Assembly (NCBI RefSeq): GCF_045865695.1
Contig: NZ_BAACAP010000238.1
Coordinates: 59,344-123,343 of the forward strand
Direction of reading: 5' to 3'
DNA: 64,000 nt
From: Scytonema sp045865695
GTDB lineage: Bacteria; Cyanobacteriota; Cyanobacteriia; Cyanobacteriales; Nostocaceae
The notes under the pieces were generated by a model. The model made no database searches and was not told where the DNA came from. It saw nothing but the letters and a program-made list of their open reading frames with translations. A program made the position numbers and the translations under genes. The first letter of the stretch is position 1. Each line of letters begins with the position of its first letter. This document shows, in pieces, positions 54,363 to 62,131 of the stretch.

Positions 54363-55943
54363 TTATGCTTTTCTCTTTAAACGCCACAGAGAAGTTTTAT
54401 AGGCGGGCTCCAACTTATACTTCTGCTCGAGAGCCTGCTTAAATGGTTTAATAGGTTTAAATACAAATATGTTATCAAAGCCAGTAGGAATCTCTGGCAG
54501 TATTGGTTCCGTCGTCAATTGAAGCTTTATTTTTGGTTTGAGCAAATGACCTAGAGACAGGACATCACCTACCATCGGATTGCTAATAGGGTCTGCATCT
54601 TCACTGCTAAGGACGAGAGGACGAGATGAGCGCTCGATGGACTGAGCCATGTCAAGTGTGGCATCATACCCTGGTTTTTGCAGAATTTCCACTCGCAAAG
54701 TATTTGCATTACTAAGTAGGCTGATGGACACCAGTACCACCAGAACAACTAGCCATAATCTTTGCTGGTTGTATTTACCGTTTATGGAGCTTATCTGCAT
54801 CGCTAGCAGATGAGCAGTTGCTATCTCTATTCCCAAATAGCAAGGAATGATGTAGCGTGGGATGGTTGAGCGCATACCTCCAGAGATTAGGTCTGGTAAG
54901 ACCAGGGCAAAGGTCGGAAGTATGATTAAGATAATGATGAATGACCACGTTTTTTTATTGGTACAGTAACAAAGAAAATAGAGGGCGTAACCTATCAAAA
55001 ACAACACAAAAATTTTCACAACTAGCCAAAGCTGACCAATTGGGAGAGGCAAAAAGAAATTATATGTAAGATTGTAAATCCAACTGTCAAGATATTGACT
55101 CCAAGTTAACCGGACGTTCATCCAAGCTGATACAATCCGTAAGTATCCTGAATTAGTAATAATTATTACTAGCCAAGGGAAAAAGACAAAAAACGCTACA
55201 GTGGATGCAAGAAGATAAGCAACAAGAGTCTTCTCTAACCGCAACCCCCGATTAATAAGCACGTAACTCCCATGAGCAATTGCGACAAGACCAAAAAGCG
55301 GATTTGTGTATAACCCCAGGATGAGTGTAGCAGCATATACTACCCAATTGAACCAGGTATGTAAACGTATTGCTTGCAGTAATGCAGCGCTAGACAGCAA
55401 AACAACTACGCCAAGCAAGCTGTATTCCCGTGCTTCTTGTGCATAATGAATCTGGAACGGCGAAACAGCTATTAACGCAACTGCTACCCAACCAGTCAGA
55501 GATTCCTGAAATAATTCTAAACACAACCAGTAGATGCAGGGAAATGCAAGCAGGCTAGTAAAGGCAGATAGACTTCTGATCGCTGCTACTGAATCCCCCA
55601 GTAACTGTGCCCAATAATGGGCTATCACGTAGTACACCGGAGGGTGCTGCTGATCCTCTAGCATCAGCGCCTTTATGGTATCTATTACCCCTTTTTCAGA
55701 ACTCAGCTGCTGGAACTTTTGCAATTGTTCAACATCTATTAATTTACCATTGAAAATGTTCTGGATGACCTCCGTTACTGTGAAGCCAGCAATACGCAAT
55801 GAAGTATAGGTTTCGTCATGCCAGTAAACTCTGCCATCTATGTTGGCAAATCTAAAAAATACCCCCAATATCAATATAGTGATGATGAAAAGCCTAAAAT
55901 TTGTTGGCGGAAGTTGCCAACTCTGTAATAGTATTTTTCTCAT
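54363..55943 (-). CDS. GT39/ArnT-like integral membrane glycosyltransferase
   Basis: 526 residues with about ten membrane segments. The first loop has WHDETYTSL, the D-E pair characteristic of GT-C enzymes such as ArnT and protein mannosyltransferases. Long hydrophilic text (SERGVIDTIKALM and MLEDQQHPPVYYVIAHYWAQL) follows, and the C-terminal ~100 residues are extracytoplasmic (LSSEDADPISNPMVGD). It uses polyprenyl-phosphate sugars outside the membrane. It lies before the DPM1-like gene on the same strand. Confidence 0.87.
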   Translation of the reverse strand: MRKILLQSWQLPPTNFRLFIITILILGVFFRFANIDGRVYWHDETYTSLRIAGFTVTEVIQNIFNGKLIDVEQLQKFQQLSSEKGVIDTIKALMLEDQQHPPVYYVIAHYWAQLLGDSVAAIRSLSAFTSLLAFPCIYWLCLELFQESLTGWVAVALIAVSPFQIHYAQEAREYSLLGVVVLLSSAALLQAIRLHTWFNWVVYAATLILGLYTNPLFGLVAIAHGSYVLINRGLRLEKTLVAYLLASTVAFFVFFPWLVIIITNSGYLRIVSAWMNVRLTWSQYLDSWIYNLTYNFFLPLPIGQLWLVVKIFVLFLIGYALYFLCYCTNKKTWSFIIILIILPTFALVLPDLISGGMRSTIPRYIIPCYLGIEIATAHLLAMQISSINGKYNQQRLWLVVLVVLVSISLLSNANTLRVEILQKPGYDATLDMAQSIERSSRPLVLSSEDADPISNPMVGDVLSLGHLLKPKIKLQLTTEPILPEIPTGFDNIFVFKPIKPFKQALEQKYKLEPAYKTSLWRLKRKA

Positions 55944-56120
55944 ATCAAGAATTTTTATTTTTGAGTTACGATCGAGTAGAAATGCTATTGTTTGACTGCG
56001 AGTCTTTTGATTGCTTGTTTGACATTCTGTAGAATTTTCTCCTGGTAATCTAGAAATATTATTGTCTGATAGTTCTCTCTTTAAGAAGCTGAATATAGTT
56101 TAAGAATAAAGTGTAGTTCT

Positions 56121-57770
56121 TCAACTTTTCTTCAGTAAGAAACTTTTCACAAACTTCTTAGCTTGCCTAACTAGCGGTAGAGAGCGTAACTGCATACGTA
56201 CCTTTGCTTTAAGGCTAAGCTTGTTAACAAATAACTTTGGTGTTGATTCCTGACTGACTTGACCCCCTCTAGCTAGCTTTTGATAAACAAAACAAGCTCC
56301 GACTCCCAAAGGCTGTTGAGAACCTGCTACACAAAGGCTGACAGGTATGAAACCTCTCAATCTAGCCAGTAGGTTCAAAATTCTTTTTGTTTGGCGCTTA
56401 GTATCTCCTACTATTAATAAAAAACCAGAGTTAGCAATCTTTGGTTCTACCTCCAACAGAAGCTGCTTTATTGCAGCTAACGTATCTGGTAAATCCAGTA
56501 GAACTATTTGAAATTTTTGCAATGAGGGTAAGTATTCCAGGTGAACTTGGTCTTTGACACCAACTTTGGAGCACCAAGCTTCCATTTCGATGACAGCTTC
56601 TTTTAAATTGAAATATGTTATGTCTAAACGTGGTAGATCGGCTAGGTCTGAGACCATTTCTTGATTCACTCCTTTCCAATACAGGAGTTTTATTTGGGGA
56701 TTCAGTCTGTGGATTTCTTGAATCAGCTCGTAAACTTGAAGTCGAATACTAAATTTTTTATGGTCTCCGTTGCGGTTGATGTAGAGAACCCTTTTATCGT
56801 GTTCGAGTAAGAAAGGCGGCTCGATCTTACCCTCAAGTATGTAACGGTAGAACTTTTGTCGAACTGTTTGCTGACTGTAGCAATCTATCAGCTTTTGATG
56901 ACCTGCTGCTGCAATTTTTTCTGCTTTATCGGGATTCTTTAGATAAAACTTTATCTTGTGGAGTAGCTCCCCTTCGTTTTCATAGCACTCTAAATGAACG
57001 CCTTCTTGAAACAGAGAAAACAGACCAGACTGAGAACTCAGGCGATCTGTCAACAGGAAACCTCCTGCCATCATCACTTCAAAAACTCGTCGATTTGTAT
57101 CTCCATTCAAGCCGCAGTTGAATGCTATTCGGGAATTAGCGTAGTCTTCCAGACACTCAATATATGGCTTGCTTTGAATGTCAATATTGACTTTAGAGTT
57201 TTGCAAGAACTTTACCAGTCTGCTGCGGTGAACGTGAAGTTCGGACTGAGAACCTCGAAAAATGATGTCGTATGATTTCGATTCTTTGTTCTGAGGAATA
57301 TAATGTTCAATAACAGGAGTTCCCGGTAGCCAGAAGACATTTTTGAGACCAGCTTCAACAAAAAAATGTAAATGCTGAACCCCTTGGTAAACCCAATGGT
57401 AATCACACTGGAGTGTTTGACAGTATTGAATTATACCTTTTAGCGAGCCATCACTCCAATGGAAAGTGTCACCAATCTTCATAACCTTTGGACACTTGAT
57501 TCTCTCAAGTCCTCTTGGTATGAAGTTCATGTTTCTCGCTGATAAATTAACTATCTCTGGTTGAAAGCTGTTGGGAAGTTGCTCCAGGATGACGCTAATA
57601 TCAAACTCACCTGATGGAACTGATACAGCTTTACCTGCTTTTACGGCTTCTATAGGTGGTTGAGGACAGGCTACGATACTCTGGTCTTCAGGATCTTCTA
57701 AATTAAATAGATTAGAGTCAGATAAAGGTATAGAGTATCCACGTATAAATAATTCTTTTGGTTTAAACAT
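56121..57770 (-). CDS. CgeB-like glycosyltransferase with an extra C-terminal domain
   Basis: 549 residues. The first ~330 residues read as a spore-maturation CgeB/GT1-like transferase (GDTFHWSDGS, FWLPGTPVIEHYI, DYANSRIAFNCGLNGDTNRRVFEVMMAGGFLLTD). The last ~220 have alternating strands and helices with IVLLDLPDTLAAI and GFLLIVGDTKRQTK, resembling a methyltransferase-like Rossmann fold that lacks a clear SAM motif. The two halves are in one intact frame. It probably glycosylates a surface polymer; the extra domain's role is unknown. Confidence 0.75.
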   Translation of the reverse strand: MFKPKELFIRGYSIPLSDSNLFNLEDPEDQSIVACPQPPIEAVKAGKAVSVPSGEFDISVILEQLPNSFQPEIVNLSARNMNFIPRGLERIKCPKVMKIGDTFHWSDGSLKGIIQYCQTLQCDYHWVYQGVQHLHFFVEAGLKNVFWLPGTPVIEHYIPQNKESKSYDIIFRGSQSELHVHRSRLVKFLQNSKVNIDIQSKPYIECLEDYANSRIAFNCGLNGDTNRRVFEVMMAGGFLLTDRLSSQSGLFSLFQEGVHLECYENEGELLHKIKFYLKNPDKAEKIAAAGHQKLIDCYSQQTVRQKFYRYILEGKIEPPFLLEHDKRVLYINRNGDHKKFSIRLQVYELIQEIHRLNPQIKLLYWKGVNQEMVSDLADLPRLDITYFNLKEAVIEMEAWCSKVGVKDQVHLEYLPSLQKFQIVLLDLPDTLAAIKQLLLEVEPKIANSGFLLIVGDTKRQTKRILNLLARLRGFIPVSLCVAGSQQPLGVGACFVYQKLARGGQVSQESTPKLFVNKLSLKAKVRMQLRSLPLVRQAKKFVKSFLLKKS

Positions 57771-57855
57771 ATTTTATACGCATTACTTACTTGTAAATTT
57801 CTCTTTTATCTTCAACATTTCGAGCTTTCAGCCTTGCAGCGTAGCGGTAGTGTCT

Positions 57856-58704
57856 TTAGGTTTGTGCCATTTGAATGGTTTTTGATGGAGTCACTTGACG
57901 CACTACATCCCATGCTTGACAAAGTTTCAAACTGTTGTTACTTGTCTGTTTTTGTAAAGCAATAGTGTCTCGTTGAATCTCTATTAATTCGTAATTTTGC
58001 CTTTCTAAGTGCTTGCGGCATTTAGCTTTGTCATCTTCGTTCAAATGTTTATGCTCATACAAGATAACCATTGGCTTGACACATTCAAAGTCAATCATCT
58101 TGATAATCTCAAAATCATACCCCTCTGTGTCTATATGTAGAATATCTATGTTACTAACGTGGTTTTTACGACATATCTCTTGAAATGTCAAGCATTTGAT
58201 CTGAGTTGTAACTATTCGCTCTTTTATATCAGGTATCCAACTAGAATTTTTTAGTACAGTCTCTAACAAAAAAGAGCCTAGTTGGTTGTAGGTTATTGGC
58301 AAGTCGTCGCACTCCGCCAAGTGATAAAATTCTTTGACTCCGCTTTCACTAGATACAGCGACATTTTCAAGAATAATATTCTCAAATTGGCTAAAGTTTT
58401 TCTCCAGTCTTTTGAATACATATTCAACTGGTTCAATCATAATTCCAGCCCAGTTCCATTTATGAATAAAATGGCATAGAGGGTCACCGTGACTGGCATC
58501 GTTGGAGCCAACTTGTACAAAGAATACATTCTTTTTTGTGATAGCTAATGAGTAGAGAATGCAGTCTATCTTGTCACCATAAATCAGCATCCGAAGCTGT
58601 GGGGATTTTAAAAAAGCCCAAGGTATATATTGTTGCAATATTTTTTGCAAAAACATAAACGCAGTATCTAGCTTGTTCTTTACTTTTCTAAGAAGAAATT
58701 TCAT
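57856..58704 (-). CDS. FkbM family SAM-dependent methyltransferase
   Basis: 282 residues. FkbM motifs are FVQVGSNDASHGDPLCHF (SAM site), GIMIEPVEYVFKRLEKNF, IILENVAVSS, and the conserved IDILHIDTEGYDFEIIKMI. Members methylate hydroxyls on sugars or other acceptors. Here it lies between kdsB and the CgeB-like transferase, so a methylated sugar on the surface glycan is likely. The first ~45 residues are basic and helical, with no predicted signal peptide. Confidence 0.92.
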   Translation of the reverse strand: MKFLLRKVKNKLDTAFMFLQKILQQYIPWAFLKSPQLRMLIYGDKIDCILYSLAITKKNVFFVQVGSNDASHGDPLCHFIHKWNWAGIMIEPVEYVFKRLEKNFSQFENIILENVAVSSESGVKEFYHLAECDDLPITYNQLGSFLLETVLKNSSWIPDIKERIVTTQIKCLTFQEICRKNHVSNIDILHIDTEGYDFEIIKMIDFECVKPMVILYEHKHLNEDDKAKCRKHLERQNYELIEIQRDTIALQKQTSNNSLKLCQAWDVVRQVTPSKTIQMAQT

Positions 58705-58737
58705 AGGATAGACAAATTAATTTCGGTAAAGTGGTAT

Positions 58738-59469
58738 TTAGACTCCAGCAAAAATTGAGGTTTGAGCTTGAACCAAGTCATCAGGGGTATTAATTTCTAG
58801 AACAGCTTTTTCAGTGAGACACACCCGAATAGCAAACCCATGTTCCAGCACCCGCAGTTGCTCTAAAGCTTCACACTCCTCCAAAGGAGTAGGTTTCATT
58901 TGAGCATATTGAGCCAAAAAATTCCTTTCAAAGGCATACAGTCCAAGATGGTGAAACACAGGTGCATCCCCAGAATTACGGAAGTAGGGAATAGGAGCAC
59001 GAGAAAAGTAAAGGGCATTGCTTTTGCGATCGCATAGAACTTTGACAACATTAGGATCGCAATAACCTGTTTTAGGGTCTAAAGGACATCCCAAAGTCGT
59101 CATATTGGGTAATTCCCCGGATACATAAGGAGAGACTAACTGAGACAACATCTGACCCGTGACAAAGGGTTGATCTCCTTGAACATTGACCACGACTTCC
59201 ATATTGGAGTAGCGTTGAGCGACTTCTGCTACTCGATCTGTACCAGTAGCATGGTCAGAACGAGTCATCTCCACCTCTCCCCCAAACTGATGCACGCAAT
59301 CGGCGATCGCTACACTGTCAGTGGCGACCACTACTTTCGTGAAATCAGGACAGCTTTTGGCTGCTTCATAAACTCGCTGTATCATTGGGCGATCGCCAAT
59401 CAGCGCCAAGGGCTTACCTGGAAAACGTGTTGAATTGTAACGGGCTGGAATGACTGCAAGGATATTCAT
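58738..59469 (-). CDS. kdsB: CMP-Kdo synthetase (3-deoxy-manno-octulosonate cytidylyltransferase)
   Basis: 243 residues, the normal length. N-terminal VIPARYNSTRFPGKPLALIGDRPMI binds CTP; ATDSVAIADCVHQFGGEVEM and MTRSDHATGTDRVAEVA are the family signatures. VVVNVQGDQPF and YAFERNFLAQY follow. It activates Kdo as CMP-Kdo for glycosyltransferases. The gene is about 8.4 kb from kdsA and kdsC on the same strand, with glycan genes between. Confidence 0.95.
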   Translation of the reverse strand: MNILAVIPARYNSTRFPGKPLALIGDRPMIQRVYEAAKSCPDFTKVVVATDSVAIADCVHQFGGEVEMTRSDHATGTDRVAEVAQRYSNMEVVVNVQGDQPFVTGQMLSQLVSPYVSGELPNMTTLGCPLDPKTGYCDPNVVKVLCDRKSNALYFSRAPIPYFRNSGDAPVFHHLGLYAFERNFLAQYAQMKPTPLEECEALEQLRVLEHGFAIRVCLTEKAVLEINTPDDLVQAQTSIFAGV

Positions 59470-59552
59470 AACAAGCTCTTAGAAACTACTAAAGGAAAAA
59501 TTATCTTCTTGTCAGTTCTTAATATTTTCACAACTGATTTTGAAACAGACTC

Positions 59553-60590
59553 TTAACCATCATTTTTTGGGATTGAAATAATTTCTGTGATGAGTTCATT
59601 CGTATATACTTTGGCCGCAGAGTAAACCACATGGTCGGCATTTTCCATCTGTTCTTTTGGAAAAGTCATTGGTTTCTGGATATGGTGAATTTTTTCACTC
59701 CGGTTTGCATAAGCATTAAGTGTTTTTTGGACTTGACTAAAATAAGCTTTAAATTTTTCATTTTCGTAAAGAACTTCATATAATGGGCTATTAGCTAAGT
59801 AAACATCGAAATTATATTTTTCTGCTTCGGTCACAATTCTATTTAAAGCTAAACTGTTATCAGATGAAATATTAAATTCATTACTCTTAACAAAATTGAT
59901 TTGCTCTTCTTTCTGACTTTCAACGTTTTTAGGGTTTGGTTTCTCCCAAATCATGAATCCATCATTTTCCAGTTTAAAGCTCCTGTTTAACTTGAACGAA
60001 TCCAATGGAAACATCAACAGATTGGCAAGACTTTGGTTGGCTGAATATAAAGGGAGATATCGTTGTACCCAAAGGTCAAGCTGATTGTTTAAATTAAGTG
60101 CAATTTGTGGTTCTATCTGCTGCCAATATCCCCAGCTTAGGGGTATTTTCGCGAGTAATGACAATTGAAATTGGCGGCTCCAAACGTCGGGCACATGAAC
60201 GATAAGAACATTGCGTGGAGGTCCAAATTTCTTTATATATGCTTCTAACATCCAAGCATCGCCTAAACTTGTCATGTTACCAATAGTACAGAGATTGATT
60301 GAGGTAGTATTAAGCTTTTCGTTAAGGATGCTGGGGAGTATACCTTGGTTACAGCTAGAATCTCCTAGTAATAGCCAATCAACTGGTTGTTTTAAATTCT
60401 CAAGAAGTTCCCATTTCTCCCTAATTAGCCAATCGCCTCTATTCGTTGTATATTTCTCCAAATACCATTTGGCTGCAAAGTTGGCAAGAAGGACAAGAAT
60501 TGCAATCCATAACAAAGAAAGCAAGACACTGCGAGTACTCACTGGTTTGATAATCTCTACTGGTAACTGTTGATTAGCGCGTTGTGCCAT
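59553..60590 (-). CDS. SGNH/DltD-like membrane-anchored protein, partner of MBOAT
   Basis: 345 residues with one N-terminal membrane segment (about 24-43, VLLSLLWIAILVLLANFAA). The block WLLLGDSSCNQGI carries the SGNH-like Ser motif, and NADHVVYSAAKVYT near the C-terminus has an Asp-x-His-like pair, as in DltD/AlgJ-type O-acyltransfer partners. It lies 29 bases after the MBOAT gene on the same strand, and should receive the acyl group outside the membrane to modify a surface polymer. Confidence 0.72.
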   Translation of the reverse strand: MAQRANQQLPVEIIKPVSTRSVLLSLLWIAILVLLANFAAKWYLEKYTTNRGDWLIREKWELLENLKQPVDWLLLGDSSCNQGILPSILNEKLNTTSINLCTIGNMTSLGDAWMLEAYIKKFGPPRNVLIVHVPDVWSRQFQLSLLAKIPLSWGYWQQIEPQIALNLNNQLDLWVQRYLPLYSANQSLANLLMFPLDSFKLNRSFKLENDGFMIWEKPNPKNVESQKEEQINFVKSNEFNISSDNSLALNRIVTEAEKYNFDVYLANSPLYEVLYENEKFKAYFSQVQKTLNAYANRSEKIHHIQKPMTFPKEQMENADHVVYSAAKVYTNELITEIISIPKNDG

Positions 60591-60619
60591 TTTTCCTTAA
60601 CTTGAGATTTCTTAATTAA

Positions 60620-62050
60620 TTAAAACTGGAAGTAAATGAATTCTCCAGACTCGCGAACCCCAAAAACGCAAATCCAGATGAGTAAAAAGCTGTAAATTAG
60701 AATGCGAAATAGGGGGTTCAGTTTGGTTAAGATAAGTAAATCATTAGTAAAATGCTGACACAATTGAACTATGAGCAGGGGTCCGCAGAAAAATATTAAC
60801 TTATAACCAAAAAGGAAACTCTGTTCTGAGCCGTCTAACCCGACGTTGGTAAGAATATAATAAATTTGGTCTACTGAACTTGAACGGAAGATCACCCACC
60901 CAATATTGCTAAGAATAAACATCAAAAAGATTTGACTGGGAATTTGCCAGTAGGAATGCTTGACACTCTTAGTTTCCCGTTGTTTTGGTTTCTTCTCAAA
61001 GAAGCGGTAAATAATGAGAATAAATCCTTGATATGCACCCCAGAGAACAAAGTTCCAAGCAGCTCCATGCCAAAGACCGCCCAGAAGCATTGTTAAAAAT
61101 AAGTTGCGATATGTGTTGAAAGTTCCCTGGCGATTACCTCCAAGAGGTATGTAGAGATAATCTCTCAACCAACTAGAGAGGGAAATGTGCCATCGCGTCC
61201 AAAAATCACTAGGACTTCGAGCAAAATAGGGCAACTTAAAATTCAATATCAATTCAAAGCCCATGAGCTTGGCAATCCCTCGTGCAATATCAGAATAACC
61301 AGAGAAGTCGCAGTAAATTTGAATTGTAAAGGCAAGGATAGCAATGAGAATGTCCAGTCCTTTATACTGTGTGTAGTTGTTAAATACCTCATTAGCAATT
61401 ATTGCCAAATTATCAGCAATGACTATTTTCTTAAAGAATCCCCAAATAATCAGGAATATACCTGTGTTGATTTGTTGTATTTTTATCTTTCTTGGTGAAA
61501 TGACTTGGGGATATAAGTCAATTGCACGTTCAATAGGACCTGCCACTAATTGTGGAAAAAAGGAAATAAATAACGCACAATCTAGTAAATTATTGATAGC
61601 TTTTAAATCTCCTTTATAAACATCAATGACATAGCTCATTAGTTGGAATGTGTAAAAGGAAATTCCTACAGGTAGTAGGATGTTTAATGCAATCGTATCT
61701 AAGTTTACTCCAAAAATTTTGAGCGTTTGATAAAGACTCTGTGAAAAGAAGTTGAAATATTTAAAGAAACCAAGTAGTGATAAGTTAAAAAATATGCAGA
61801 GATATAGTAGTTTTTTTTGTAAATATTTATTTTTCTCTGTTTGAATTTTTTTAGCGATGAGAAAATTAATGACTATGGATATAATAAAAAGAACTAGCAA
61901 CCGCAAGTCCCAGTATCCATAAAATACGAAACTAGCAATTAACAGCAAAAAATTCTGCGGCTTGTAATTTTTCCTTGTTATGATATAAAGCGTATAAACT
62001 ACAAAAAAGAAAGTTACAAAAGTCAATGAATTAAAGTTCATAAAAAGCAC
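60620..62050 (-). CDS. MBOAT O-acyltransferase (AlgI-like)
   Basis: 476 residues with about ten membrane segments. The MBOAT core is textbook: DFSGYSDIARGIAKLMGFEL, FWTRWHISLSSWLRDYLYIPLGG, and the active-site LGGLWHGAAWNFVLWG (His). AlgI-like proteins pass acetyl or other acyl groups across the membrane for polysaccharide O-acylation. The next gene, an SGNH-like protein, is the usual partner, so the pair probably adds acyl groups to the glycan built by this cluster. Confidence 0.93.
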   Translation of the reverse strand: MLFMNFNSLTFVTFFFVVYTLYIITRKNYKPQNFLLLIASFVFYGYWDLRLLVLFIISIVINFLIAKKIQTEKNKYLQKKLLYLCIFFNLSLLGFFKYFNFFSQSLYQTLKIFGVNLDTIALNILLPVGISFYTFQLMSYVIDVYKGDLKAINNLLDCALFISFFPQLVAGPIERAIDLYPQVISPRKIKIQQINTGIFLIIWGFFKKIVIADNLAIIANEVFNNYTQYKGLDILIAILAFTIQIYCDFSGYSDIARGIAKLMGFELILNFKLPYFARSPSDFWTRWHISLSSWLRDYLYIPLGGNRQGTFNTYRNLFLTMLLGGLWHGAAWNFVLWGAYQGFILIIYRFFEKKPKQRETKSVKHSYWQIPSQIFLMFILSNIGWVIFRSSSVDQIYYILTNVGLDGSEQSFLFGYKLIFFCGPLLIVQLCQHFTNDLLILTKLNPLFRILIYSFLLIWICVFGVRESGEFIYFQF

Positions 62051-62131
62051 TAATTATAAAAGTTTTGTAGGCTGGAGCTTGGAAGAAACAAGCTTGACTT
62101 AGAGCCTTGTTTCCTTACCAAGCTAAGGACA

